The notes: generated by a model not told the origin, from the letters alone. DNA of 64,000 bases from an uncultured Oceanospirillaceae bacterium (GCA_937138495.1 CAKZPE010000014.1:1-64000), one strand, 5' to 3'; shown: positions 46,296-55,310, counted from the first letter of the stretch. A program made the numbers and translations.

Positions 46296-48278
46296 CTACC
46301 CCTGAAAAACCGGTATCCAGATAAAGAATGCCGTGCCGCAGCCAACTCTGGAACGCACATTAATCTCCGCATTCATTGACTGCAGAATAGAATAGGTTAC
46401 GGATAATCCTAACCCGGTTCCCCCATCCGTCCGGCTAAAGAAAGGATCAAAAATCCGTCCCAGTAAATCAGCGGCGATACCGCAGCCATTATCACTGACG
46501 CTCAGCAGCACACCGCTGTCGCGCCAGTCACGGCTTCGCACCGTTATACGGCCATCAGCACTGACGGCTGCCGTGGCATTCACAATCAGGTTGATCAGCA
46601 CCTGTTGCAGCTGCTGGCGGTTACCGGCAATCCGGCGGCGGGCGCGTAAATCCATCTTCAGCTGAATCTGCTTCTGCCCCAAATCATGTTTAACCAGCAA
46701 CTCGGTCGCCTGCACGATTTCATTCACATCGACGGCCACCCGCACCGGCAAATGCTCCCCCGGCCGGGAGAACTGCAACAGATCGTTAATGATGCAGCGA
46801 ATCCGCTCAACCTGCTGCACTATCAGCTGAACTTCATCTTTTACCTGCTCACCGGCCTCTCCCAGCTCGACGACCAACAAATCCAGATAACCGAGAATCA
46901 CCGCCGTCGGATTATTAATCTCATGGGCAATGCCTGCCGTCAGTTCACCGATGGCTGCCAGCTTTCCTTTCGCCACCAACTGCTCCCGGGTGCGCTGTAG
47001 CAACTTAATATGTTCGTTGAGCGCCAGCGTCCGCTCCGCCACCTTCACTTCCAGCAGCTCTGCCGCCTGGCGGATATGATCATGCTGCTGTTCAACCTGA
47101 TCAAACATCAGATTAAACTCCTGCCCCAGGGTCATCAGGTCAGAACTGGTTGATGGCGGCAGCTCTATACGTTCACGGCGTCCCAGCCTTATCCGCCCAA
47201 TCACCCCAACCATGGTTTCCACCGGACGGTATATTCCTTTTGCCCCCCACACCGCTAACCAGGTACAGATCAGCATCACGGCTCCGGTTATCACCACCAA
47301 TTGCCACACCCAGCTATAAAACTCCTGCTCAAACGGCGCTTCCAGAAACCCTGCGTACAACATACCCACACGTTCGCCACGGATATCCACAATCGGCTGA
47401 TAACCGGAGATATACCAGTCACTGACCACAAAAGCCCGGTCCAGCCAGCGCTCCCCCTGAATCAGTACTTTTTGCCGGACCTGCTCAGACACCCGGGTAC
47501 CCAATGCCCGAACAGCGGAATTCTGTGATGCCGGAACATTGGTGCTGATGCGAACATCATCCAGAAAAATGGTGACCGTACCGACGCTGCCAAATGCCAG
47601 TGAGCCACTGCCGTAGACCGTTTCTTTAATCCGGTCGACGAAGCCCGCATTGCCATTCATCAGCAACCCGGCGCTGAGTAACGCTTCTGTGCGGCCGTTC
47701 TTACCTCGCAGCGGATAAACCAAATGCACAACCATCCCCCGGTCTTCAGTCGTCCGGTTCGCCGGCCGGGCTTTTTCTGTTGCGGTCAGCGGCAACACCG
47801 CCCGGGCAGCCAGCGCCGGCGACAGTGCCTGCAGCCCTTGCTGAGTAAAGATTTCAATACCGCTGACCGGCAGCCCCTCGGCCGCCTGGCTGAATAACGG
47901 GCTGCTGTCCTCAGGACAAACCGCGGAAAAATATCCACAGCCCCGAGGAGTCACCAGCTGAATATAATCCAGCCCGGCCTGCTCCCGCATTACATCCATA
48001 ACATCCGTTAACTGCTGTTCACTCCGGGCTCGCCATGCATCCTGAAAGCGCTGAGTTTGCGTCAGCAATGCCAACTGAGTGAGATAACGGTCTTTAGTAT
48101 TTTTAAAAGTTTCCTGCGTCACCGCCAGATCCGTACTCGCCTTCATCAGCAAATGCCGGTATCCCACTTCACTGGTCCAGAAATAAAACACCGCCAGCAA
48201 TACACAAGTCATCAGAAACAGCGGCAACAGCACCAAAACCAGTAACCGCTGACGAATACTTCTCAGATGGCTCAGCAT
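46296..48278 (-). CDS. Cache-sensor histidine kinase
   Basis: 660 residues, inner membrane. TM1 about 10-32, a periplasmic sensor about 35-325 of double-Cache or sCache type (ALLSAGLLMNGNAGFVDRIK, FGSVGTVTIFLDDVRISTNV, YISGYQPIVDIRGERVGML), TM2 about 328-350, HAMP, coiled coil, HisKA with H-box AAIGELTAGIAHEINNP (His452 phospho-acceptor) and HATPase with N-box NLIVNATAAV and DNGCGIAADLLGRIFDPFFS plus GTGLGLSVTYSI. It directly adjoins the response regulator gene (stop TAA, then ATG). The sensor type commonly binds carboxylates or amino acids, which fits control of the neighbouring OFA transporter. Confidence 0.92.
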   Translation of the reverse strand: MLSHLRSIRQRLLVLVLLPLFLMTCVLLAVFYFWTSEVGYRHLLMKASTDLAVTQETFKNTKDRYLTQLALLTQTQRFQDAWRARSEQQLTDVMDVMREQAGLDYIQLVTPRGCGYFSAVCPEDSSPLFSQAAEGLPVSGIEIFTQQGLQALSPALAARAVLPLTATEKARPANRTTEDRGMVVHLVYPLRGKNGRTEALLSAGLLMNGNAGFVDRIKETVYGSGSLAFGSVGTVTIFLDDVRISTNVPASQNSAVRALGTRVSEQVRQKVLIQGERWLDRAFVVSDWYISGYQPIVDIRGERVGMLYAGFLEAPFEQEFYSWVWQLVVITGAVMLICTWLAVWGAKGIYRPVETMVGVIGRIRLGRRERIELPPSTSSDLMTLGQEFNLMFDQVEQQHDHIRQAAELLEVKVAERTLALNEHIKLLQRTREQLVAKGKLAAIGELTAGIAHEINNPTAVILGYLDLLVVELGEAGEQVKDEVQLIVQQVERIRCIINDLLQFSRPGEHLPVRVAVDVNEIVQATELLVKHDLGQKQIQLKMDLRARRRIAGNRQQLQQVLINLIVNATAAVSADGRITVRSRDWRDSGVLLSVSDNGCGIAADLLGRIFDPFFSRTDGGTGLGLSVTYSILQSMNAEINVRSRVGCGTAFFIWIPVFQG

Positions 48279-49679
48279 TTATAAACCAGGAATCAGATCA
48301 ACATCAGAATGGTCGCTGTCTTCAGGCACCGACAGGTCACGGCGTTTACGGTCGAGGGTTTTCCGGGTAATCCCCAGCTGTCTGGCAGCCCGGGATTTAT
48401 TCCCGTCACAGCTGTGCAATACCTGTTCGATATGCCGAACCTGTACCTGTTCCAGAGACCAGTTCACCGGATACCCCACAGATTCTGTTGCGCCAGCCAT
48501 ATTTAACAGCTCAGCCGGCGGGCAGCCGAGTAAAATAGCCCGCTCCAGTAAATTACGTAACTCCCGGACATTCCCCGGCCAGTGGTATCCCTGAAGTTGC
48601 AATAACGCTTCCGGGGACAAAATCACCGCCGGCAGGCCTAATTCTTCCGCCAGCTGATGACTGAAAAACAACGACAGTAAGCCGATATCTTCCGGCCGGT
48701 CGCGTAACGGCGGTAACTGAATCGGCAGGATATTCAGCCGGTAATATAAATCAGCCCGAAACAGCTTCTGCTCAACCAGCGCCTCCAAAGGCTTATTACT
48801 GGCAGCGACAACCCGCACATCCACGGACTTTTCACGCTCAGTGCCTAACGGCCTTAACGTCCCCTCTTCCAGCACCCGGAGTAACTTACCCTGCAACGCC
48901 AGCGGCATTTCACTGATTTCATCCAAAAACAAAGTGCCGCCATCCGCGTAATCAAACAGCCCCTGCCGGGCCTGTGCGGCACCGGTAAATGCACCGGGTA
49001 CATGGCCGAACAGTTCAGATTCCACCAGCTCCGGTGCGACTGCCGCACAATTCACCGGTACAAATGCCCCGCTGCGCCCGCTCTGGCGGTGAAGTTCACC
49101 CGCTACCAGCTCTTTTCCGGTGCCGGTTTCCCCTTCCACCAGAATGGATGCCGGTGTAGCTGCTACCCGGCTGATCAGGGTATTGACAGATTGCATCGCC
49201 GGGCTGTCGCCAATTAAAGCTGAATCGCCATTCTGCCGGGCCAGACGGTGTTGCAGTGCATGATTCTCACGTGACAGTTTAAGGCGCTGATAACAACGCT
49301 CCACCGCCCCTGTCATCTGTTCAAGCCGAAAAGGTTTAAGAATAAAATCGCTGGCTCCGATCCGGACGGCTGCCACCGCATTATCCAGCTCGGCAAATCC
49401 GGTCATAAAAATCACCTCTGAAGGCAATTCAGAATTAAACTGGCTGACCCATTCCAACCCGGATAACCCGGGCATATTAATGTCCACAATCAGCAAATCA
49501 TACAGGCGGGATTCACGGAGTGTATCAGCACTGCTGCTGTCGGATGCAACATCCACCACGGCATATTTTTTACGTAATGCGCGTTCGAGAAAATCACGGA
49601 TACCGGGCTCATCATCGACAATAAGCACGGAAAAAGACGCCTTTCCAACTGGCGAAGACTCAGACTCCTGACGGCCCAT
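48279..49679 (-). CDS. Sigma-54-dependent response regulator (NtrC/DctD type)
   Basis: 466 residues: receiver domain (about 15-135; VDDEPG, phospho-acceptor Asp66 in LLIVDINMPGLSG), AAA+ domain (about 155-390; Walker A GETGTGKE, sigma-54 contact loop GAFTGA, Walker B GGTLFLDEIS), and Fis-type HTH (about 415-455; GNKSRAARQLGITRKTLDRK). All three parts are intact. It is co-transcribed with the adjoining kinase and likely activates the -24/-12 promoter of the OFA gene. Confidence 0.95.
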   Translation of the reverse strand: MGRQESESSPVGKASFSVLIVDDEPGIRDFLERALRKKYAVVDVASDSSSADTLRESRLYDLLIVDINMPGLSGLEWVSQFNSELPSEVIFMTGFAELDNAVAAVRIGASDFILKPFRLEQMTGAVERCYQRLKLSRENHALQHRLARQNGDSALIGDSPAMQSVNTLISRVAATPASILVEGETGTGKELVAGELHRQSGRSGAFVPVNCAAVAPELVESELFGHVPGAFTGAAQARQGLFDYADGGTLFLDEISEMPLALQGKLLRVLEEGTLRPLGTEREKSVDVRVVAASNKPLEALVEQKLFRADLYYRLNILPIQLPPLRDRPEDIGLLSLFFSHQLAEELGLPAVILSPEALLQLQGYHWPGNVRELRNLLERAILLGCPPAELLNMAGATESVGYPVNWSLEQVQVRHIEQVLHSCDGNKSRAARQLGITRKTLDRKRRDLSVPEDSDHSDVDLIPGL

Positions 49680-49772
49680 AAAACACTCTGGTTGTTATTA
49701 TAAGACCCTAGAACCTACCGTATTCCCCCAATATTGCCAAGCTGACAGACCGTGATTAAAACTTTCGGATAA

Positions 49773-49816
49773 TAAAAAACCGCGGGGCTCCGTTTGCTTC
49801 CGGAACGCCGCGGTTG
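49773..49816 (-). terminator. Terminator of the BCCT gene
   Basis: Minus strand AACCGCGG-cg-TTCCGG-loop-CGGA-gc-CCGCGGTT followed by TTTTATT, 40 bases past the stop. Confidence 0.82.
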
Positions 49817-49854
49817 GTATTCAGAATCTGTGCTTCAGATCCGGTTATCCGGCC

Positions 49855-51066
49855 TTAATGCACCGATTCAATCTTCTCAAAGTTCAGCTCACGGCCTTCA
49901 GGAGAGCTCTGAATTGCTGCCACTTCTTTGCGTTTTTTCAGCAGAATATACGCAAAGCAGCTGAAGTACAGACCGATGACCAGCGCACCTACCCACTGAA
50001 TTTCCAGGAAGTTCAGTTTGAACAGCATGGTCAGTGCACACAGAGCCACCAGGTTACCGATAATGTATTTAGCCCGGCCCACCCGCGAGGTAGTCAGGTT
50101 CAGGTTATCGGTGTACAGACGGATCAGGGAATCCAGCGAGTTAATTACAAATGTAATACCCACGACGACCATGGAGATCCCCACGAAACCGGAGCTGTCC
50201 AGACCATTGTTATGGTAGAAGTACAGTACGCTGAACCAGATCGCCAATGGAATTGACGGGAAGATCAGCAGCGCAGCCAGTACCTGCCAGGTACGCAGAC
50301 CGCCCACGAAACGGGAGGTAAACTGGCCAATCATAATGCTCCAGGCAAACCACCAGAACAGGTAGAAGGCGTGGTAATCATTCAGCGGCAGCACAAAGTT
50401 GTGAATATTCACAAAGTAGTTACCGATCAGGTTCGCCGCATCCAGCATCTCATTCGGGCCCATTGCAGCCAGAACCCACATGACGGCAATCAGCCCCAGG
50501 AACAGCCAGGTAGACGCCAGACTCAGAATACGTACGTACTTAATATCTGTGCTGGAGAACACCGCGGCCATAATCACTGCAAACACGATCACGTAGAAGG
50601 TGGCAACAATGCTGCCTTCTTCACTGAGCTGCGGCAGATACCAGGGCAGGTTCGTCAGCAGCAGGTAAGCCGTAAACGCACAGGTACCGATGATGACCAC
50701 ATTATTGATCCATTTCACCACAGGGATTTCAAAAAATCCGACCCGTGGCTCAATCACACAGAAGTAAAAACTGGTCAGGAAATAGAAACCCCAGATCAGG
50801 AATCCCCAGTAAGCAAACTCAATCGCCAGCGGATTACTGAAGGCATATTCCGGGCTGGTGGCGGTATCGGCATAGCCTGCAAACTCGGTCAGCGGGAACA
50901 TAATCAGCCCCACGTCCAGACCCGATGTAAACAGAATGGCAATGAAGGTAAAAGTTTTTACCGGCGTCACCCCGACACACTTCAGATTACCCCAGCGATA
51001 GAGACAAAACACGATTGCGAGCAGGGTAAAAATAATCCCTGCACTCAGTAAAGTGTTCATAAACAC
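49855..51066 (-). CDS. Short BCCT-family transporter (betaine/choline/carnitine type) lacking the first helix
   Basis: 403 residues, about eleven membrane helices; normal BCCT proteins have 480-700 residues and twelve. The signature WWFAWSIMIGQFTSRFVGG (about 234-252) is the BCCT WW.(S/A)W...G motif of the aromatic substrate box. Aligning from the N-terminus, RWGNLKCVG matches the end of canonical TM2, so TM1 is missing. The canonical glycine stretch G-M-G-I-G of TM3 reads G-L-D-V-G here, with an Asp in the middle position. The start is ATG 51066 or 51060. A terminator follows and a 30-bp palindrome precedes. With the nearby MttB homologue it may import a quaternary amine. Confidence 0.88.
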   Translation of the reverse strand: MFMNTLLSAGIIFTLLAIVFCLYRWGNLKCVGVTPVKTFTFIAILFTSGLDVGLIMFPLTEFAGYADTATSPEYAFSNPLAIEFAYWGFLIWGFYFLTSFYFCVIEPRVGFFEIPVVKWINNVVIIGTCAFTAYLLLTNLPWYLPQLSEEGSIVATFYVIVFAVIMAAVFSSTDIKYVRILSLASTWLFLGLIAVMWVLAAMGPNEMLDAANLIGNYFVNIHNFVLPLNDYHAFYLFWWFAWSIMIGQFTSRFVGGLRTWQVLAALLIFPSIPLAIWFSVLYFYHNNGLDSSGFVGISMVVVGITFVINSLDSLIRLYTDNLNLTTSRVGRAKYIIGNLVALCALTMLFKLNFLEIQWVGALVIGLYFSCFAYILLKKRKEVAAIQSSPEGRELNFEKIESVH

Positions 51067-51477
51067 TCCTTGCGGTTGTTGTTATTGTTTGCAGTAACAG
51101 CCCCCGATTCGCACACTCACTGCGCAGACAAAAAGTCAGTTTCCTTCCATAAAACGGGATAAACAACTGAAATAACTGCAATTTTTATTTTAAATGACCA
51201 TTTAATTAAATAGTCATTTAACAAAAATCTCATGCCCCTATAAGAATGTCAACCGGGGCCAGCCAGGACAGGACTTTCAGGTCGTTTTCGGTCAGCTCAT
51301 ATACATGCCGGATAATGCCACTGACAGGCCCGTTAAAGGGTGGATTCTGAAAAACCTGCGAACAGGAAAAAGAAAGCTAACTGTGGCAGAATCCCGCTTC
51401 ATAAATATGCACCGGCACCTGTTTAAGTGCGGGCAACAAGAACACTGCGGTCGCCGCCAAATGAACATGGAGCAAAG
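51067..51477. other. Spacer upstream of the BCCT gene
   Basis: About 410 bases between divergent genes; no ORF is supported. The main feature is the palindrome at 51191-51220. The remainder is AT-rich near the palindrome and GC-richer towards 51400. Confidence 0.5.
51191..51220. promoter_or_regulatory. 30-bp double palindrome, candidate operator for the BCCT gene
   Basis: Two 14-bp near-palindromes, TAAATGACCATTTA and TAAATAGTCATTTA, separated by AT. The whole 30-bp block is symmetric at 28 of 30 positions. It lies 125 bases before the BCCT start. TetR-type repressors often bind such double sites, but no TetR gene is in the window. Confidence 0.6.
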
Positions 51478-51756
51478 ATGTTTACAATGAAAAAATCCAC
51501 CAAGGTTAGCTGGCTGATTCTGATTGTCGGGCTGATTCCGCTGATCATCCTGAATGAAATGCTGCTATCCCGTGACGTGGACTCCACCCTGCGAATTGCA
51601 TTTGCGGCCTTCTATTACGTTTCCCTGAAAGGCATCTCGTTTATCATCATTCGAAAAATGGACATTAAGGAAGACGCTGCCGCAGAACAGGCCGGCACTG
51701 ATCAGAAAGAAGAGACCGATCAGAAAGAAGTCACAGAACAAAAAACTGACAAGTAA
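51478..51756 (+). CDS. Small membrane protein with a repetitive acidic tail
   Basis: 92 residues from ATG 51478 (GGAG five bases before). Two membrane helices (about 9-29, WLILIVGLIPLIILNEMLL, and about 37-57, AFAAFYYVSLKGISFIII) and a C-terminal tail built from short repeats (TDQKEETDQKEVTEQK), encoded by a tandem repeat at about 51697-51746. No family recognised. It is divergent from the BCCT gene, so its start region faces the palindrome at 51191-51220. Confidence 0.65.
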   Translation: MFTMKKSTKVSWLILIVGLIPLIILNEMLLSRDVDSTLRIAFAAFYYVSLKGISFIIIRKMDIKEDAAAEQAGTDQKEETDQKEVTEQKTDK

Positions 51757-51784
51757 GATCAGCCGATCTGCAGGCTGATCTTAC
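51753..51784. terminator. Hairpin between convergent genes
   Basis: GTAAGATCAGCC and GGCTGATCTTAC form a perfect 12-bp stem with an 8-base loop. The stop codon TAA of the small membrane protein is at the stem's start. No T-run on either side. Confidence 0.55.
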
Positions 51785-51802
51785 CTGCCCGGAAAGCAGC
51801 GT

Positions 51803-52444
51803 CTAACTGCGTTGCAAGGTTGCAGTAATCAACCCGGCACTGACCAGCGCAGTGCCACCTATCCGGTTCAGCCGTTTACGCGCCTGATAACTCTGAATAT
51901 GCTGCCGCACCGTGCCGGCAAAGTAAGTGTAAACACTGATATTCAGCCCCACCAGACACAGCAAGGTCGCCATCAGAATCAGCCATTGGGGGAAAACCGC
52001 CGTCTGCGGGTCAATAAACTGTGGCAGAAACGCCACAAAAAAGATGATGTCTTTCGGATTCAGAGCGGTCACCAGAAATGCTGAACGGAACATATTCCGC
52101 CCCTGTTTACTGTCAGTATCCGGCCCGCTGAAGTCAGCTTCGGCAAACCGCTGCGGTGCCTGACGCCAGGTTTTTATCCCCAGATATATCAGATACCCCA
52201 CGCCAAACCATTTCAGAATCAGAAACAAACTGGCGGACGTTGCCAGAATGGCACCCAGGCCAATCACTGATAACGTCATCGCGGTAAAGTCACCGGCCAG
52301 CACCCCCGCTACCAGCGGGATCACCGACTTCTTACCATGGGTAATTGCCTGCCCCACAACCAGAATCACAGTGGGACCGGGAATAATACAAAACACCACC
52401 GTGGCCATCACAAAGGCTAACCAGATTTCCAGACTCATACGCAC
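51803..52444 (-). CDS. LysE-family amino-acid exporter
   Basis: 213 residues, six membrane helices, typical of the LysE/RhtB family. The signature PGPTVILVVGQAITHGKKSV near the start (G-P-[ATG] motif) and ALNPKDIIFFVAFLPQFIDP in the centre are diagnostic. Members export amino acids or their derivatives. It is on the same strand as the LysR gene upstream (about 170 bases apart). A role in exporting demethylation products of the nearby MttB protein, or in an amino-acid overflow response, is only a guess. Confidence 0.9.
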   Translation of the reverse strand: MRMSLEIWLAFVMATVVFCIIPGPTVILVVGQAITHGKKSVIPLVAGVLAGDFTAMTLSVIGLGAILATSASLFLILKWFGVGYLIYLGIKTWRQAPQRFAEADFSGPDTDSKQGRNMFRSAFLVTALNPKDIIFFVAFLPQFIDPQTAVFPQWLILMATLLCLVGLNISVYTYFAGTVRQHIQSYQARKRLNRIGGTALVSAGLITATLQRS

Positions 52445-52613
52445 TCCTGCATTGTTAACATTGCTGTCAGTTATGTCAGGCTGAGAATCCGGACGATCAG
52501 TTCAGGACAAGAATTCAGGCCAGAAATCCAGGCCGACACAAAACAATAGCAGTGATTTCTGATATCGCCAGTTTCTGCCTGAATTTTTTCATCAGCCTTC
52601 ATATCAGTTTTAT

Positions 52614-53471
52614 TTACATGACCTTAGGCAGTTCACGACGCAGGGTCTCAATGAAATTTGCCAGAAACGGCGAACCGTGTCCCATCTGATAAATACGGAT
52701 ATCTGCCTGCCCCAGCGCCGGTAAACGCCAGCCTTCAGGTGCTTCGACCAGTGAATCAGGAATGATCCCCTCGGCCATCACCGACAACCCCATGCCGGCA
52801 CTCACGGCAGACTGCACGCTAATCGATCCTTGCGCAGAAAACATCACCCGGTGCGCCCGGCCCAGTGCGTTAAGCGTCTTAAAAACATGCTCCCGGAAAA
52901 TACAGCCTTGCGGATGTAATGCCAGTGGTAATGGCTGATCCGGCTGATATTCAAACCCCGGAGCACAGACCCACTTTAATTCCCGGGACGCAATCGCCTC
53001 GCCGCCCTGATAATCCGGCATGGCATTGATCAGGGCAATATCCAGTTCACCTTCACACAGCATCTGCACCAGATCCCGGCACAGATGCATGCTCAGTTCG
53101 ATCTTATCCACATACTCTTCATGGTTGGCGAGAAAGTTATGAAAGAAACCGGCCGTCATATCTTCCGGAATCCCCAGCCGGATGGTGTCAATGCTGCCAT
53201 TATTCTGAGCGACCTGAATCATCGCATCATGACCGGCCAGCACCTTTACCGCTTCAGGCAACAGCATTGCACCGTTGGCTGTCAGCTTCAGGGTATGATA
53301 ATTACGGTGGAACAACTCACAGCCCAGCTGTTCTTCCAGCTTTTTTATCCGCAATGACAACGCCGACTGCGAACAGTGCAGACCATTGGCCGCCGCCGAA
53401 AACGACCCCAGATTTTCCGCCAGAACAAAACTGCGCAACGCAGCAATGTCCATATTGATTACACTGGCCAC
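52614..53471 (-). CDS. LysR-family transcriptional regulator
   Basis: 285 residues, GTG start 53471 (GGAT six bases upstream; an internal ATG at 53453 is the alternative). N-terminal winged HTH (about 7-66; ALRSFVLAENLGSFSAAANG, SQSALSLRIKKLEEQLGCEL) and a C-terminal substrate-binding domain (about 90-285; VDKIELSMHLCRDLVQMLCE, GELDIALINAMPD). It is divergent from the MttB-family gene with 163 bases between, the normal arrangement for a LysR regulator of its neighbour. Confidence 0.93.
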   Translation of the reverse strand: MASVINMDIAALRSFVLAENLGSFSAAANGLHCSQSALSLRIKKLEEQLGCELFHRNYHTLKLTANGAMLLPEAVKVLAGHDAMIQVAQNNGSIDTIRLGIPEDMTAGFFHNFLANHEEYVDKIELSMHLCRDLVQMLCEGELDIALINAMPDYQGGEAIASRELKWVCAPGFEYQPDQPLPLALHPQGCIFREHVFKTLNALGRAHRVMFSAQGSISVQSAVSAGMGLSVMAEGIIPDSLVEAPEGWRLPALGQADIRIYQMGHGSPFLANFIETLRRELPKVM

Positions 53472-53634
53472 CAGAAATCCTCATAGCAACTATAGAAATT
53501 ACTCAATTTACGGGTAGGTAACCGCTCTGTAAAGTTTTCTGCATCACAGCTTTGCTGTCCGACTCACACGAGCCCTTGTACACAATCACAAAAATCATAC
53601 AAGCGTCTCAGTATAAGAATTACCGGAGCCTCCC

Positions 53635-55191
53635 ATGTCTGTTGCAGAAAAACCCCGCCGCCGTCGCGGCAGCGCCCGCACGTCTTTACGCGAATTGCGT
53701 ACCCGATCGGTTGATACCATGCTGCCGGGCCTGAGCCGTGGCCTGCCCCTGACAGAGCCCCTGGACGAAGACCAGATTAAGCGGATCGATCATGAATCCA
53801 TGCGGATTCTTGAAGAAGTGGGGGTCATGTTCCGCGACCCGATCGCTCTGCAACAATGGAAAGACGCCGGCGCCCACGTTGAAGGCGAACTGGTTAAATT
53901 TGACCGTGGCATGATCCGCGAGCTGATTTCATCCATTCCGTCAGAGATTACCTACCACGCCCGTAATCCGGAAAAGAATGTCGATCTGGGGGGCAATAAC
54001 TCCATCTTTGTTCCGATGACCGGTGCCCCCTTCCTGCGGGACCTTGAAGACAAACGCCGCTGGCCAACCCTGAACGACCTGGGGGACTTCCACAAACTGG
54101 CCCACATGCTGCCGGCGCTGCACTCCACCGCGCACCACATAGTGGAGCCAATGGATCACCCGGTTTCTCACCGGCACCTGCGCATCACCTATTCATCCAT
54201 GAAGCACTCCGACAAAACCTTCATGGGCATGACGACTTCCGGCAAAAACGCGGAAGATGTGATGAGAATGTGCGCCATCCTGTTTGGCGAAGAATTCATG
54301 CAAACCCATCCGGTCACCACCGGTAACATCAACGGTAACTCTCCGCTGGTATGGGACGAAACCATGCTCGGCGCCATGCGGGCCTTTGCTAAATACAACC
54401 AGCCGGTACTGTGCTCACCATTCGTACTCGGGGGTGCCAACACCCCGGCCTCCACCGTGCCGACTGTCGTGCAGCTGAATGCCGAGGCATTATCTGCACT
54501 GGCCTATACACAGCTGGTTCGCAAAGGCACCCCGGCCATCTACGGCCATTACCTGTCTACGGTATCCATGGCCTCCGGCGCGCCGATGGCCGGCACACCG
54601 GAAATCAGCCTGATGAATTTCATGATCGGCCAGATGGCCCGCTTCTACGACATTCCGTGGCGTACTTCCAATACGCTGGGCGGTGCCAAAACCTTTGATG
54701 CTCAGTCCGGCTACGAAAGCGCCATGACCATGAATGCGGTACTGATGTCCGGTGCCAACTACATCTGGCATTCCGCTGGCTGGAACGAAGCCGGCATGCA
54801 CTGCTCAATGGCTAAATTCGTCGTCGATGCGGATGTTTGCGGGATGGGTTACCGTATGGCAGAAGGCCTCCGCTGGGATGACTTCGATGAAGCCCTGGCA
54901 GCCGTCCGTGACGTTGGCCCGGCCGGTCACTATCTGGGGCACGCCCACACCATGGAAAACTTCGAACGGGCCTTCTACATGCCAAAACTGTTCGACAACA
55001 ACTCCTATGAACAGTGGGAAGCGGAAGGTGCGAAAGAAATCACCGAACGCGCCCTGAACTACGCAAAGAAGCTGCTCAGCGAATATCAGGAACCGAAACT
55101 GGATGACGCGAAAAACGACGAACTGCTGGACTTCATTGCCCGCCGTGAAACCGAAATCCCGACAGCAGATGCGCTGAACGAAACGCATTAA
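53635..55191 (+). CDS. Trimethylamine methyltransferase (MttB) superfamily protein, non-pyrrolysine
   Basis: 518 residues, TIM-barrel MttB family. In this family methyl groups of quaternary or tertiary amines go to a corrinoid protein. No in-frame TAG occurs, so it is the non-pyrrolysine type (relatives act on glycine betaine, proline betaine or carnitine). Sequence features: ILEEVGVMFRDPIALQQWKD near the N-terminus, NGNSPLVWDETMLGAMRAFA, HYLSTVSMASGAPMAGTPEI, GGAKTFDAQSGYESAM, IWHSAGWNEAGMHCSMAKFV. A basic N-terminal extension (EKPRRRRGSARTSLRELRTR) precedes the barrel. GGAG is about eight bases before the ATG. No corrinoid partner (MtxC-like) gene or reductive activator is visible nearby. 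Regulated probably by the divergent LysR protein. Confidence 0.9.
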   Translation: MSVAEKPRRRRGSARTSLRELRTRSVDTMLPGLSRGLPLTEPLDEDQIKRIDHESMRILEEVGVMFRDPIALQQWKDAGAHVEGELVKFDRGMIRELISSIPSEITYHARNPEKNVDLGGNNSIFVPMTGAPFLRDLEDKRRWPTLNDLGDFHKLAHMLPALHSTAHHIVEPMDHPVSHRHLRITYSSMKHSDKTFMGMTTSGKNAEDVMRMCAILFGEEFMQTHPVTTGNINGNSPLVWDETMLGAMRAFAKYNQPVLCSPFVLGGANTPASTVPTVVQLNAEALSALAYTQLVRKGTPAIYGHYLSTVSMASGAPMAGTPEISLMNFMIGQMARFYDIPWRTSNTLGGAKTFDAQSGYESAMTMNAVLMSGANYIWHSAGWNEAGMHCSMAKFVVDADVCGMGYRMAEGLRWDDFDEALAAVRDVGPAGHYLGHAHTMENFERAFYMPKLFDNNSYEQWEAEGAKEITERALNYAKKLLSEYQEPKLDDAKNDELLDFIARRETEIPTADALNETH

Positions 55192-55202
55192 AATGAAATA
55201 AA

Positions 55203-55245
55203 GCCTTAGCGATCGGGATATCCCCGGCAGCTAAGGCCGCTTTTC
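55203..55245 (+). terminator. Terminator of the MttB-family gene
   Basis: GCCTTAGC and GCTAAGGC form a perfect 8-bp stem with a 19-base loop, then CGCTTTT, 12 bases past the stop. Confidence 0.7.
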
Positions 55246-55310
55246 GGTACCCGTCTTAACAGACCCCTGATAAAATGCTGCCGGGCTCAGTTTCTAAGCA
55301 GATTTTTATT

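Noticed and set aside
50371..51051. 226-codon open frame opposite the BCCT gene
   Set aside because: Rich in His, Gln and Arg, no family features, fully antisense to a membrane protein gene.
53472..53634. Possible cobalamin riboswitch before the MttB-family gene
   Set aside because: A B12-linked enzyme made this worth checking, but I see no B12-box or the conserved riboswitch core in this 163-base region.
53635..55191. Pyrrolysine codon in the MttB homologue
   Set aside because: The frame is open for 518 codons with no internal TAG, so it is not the archaeal pyrrolysine type.
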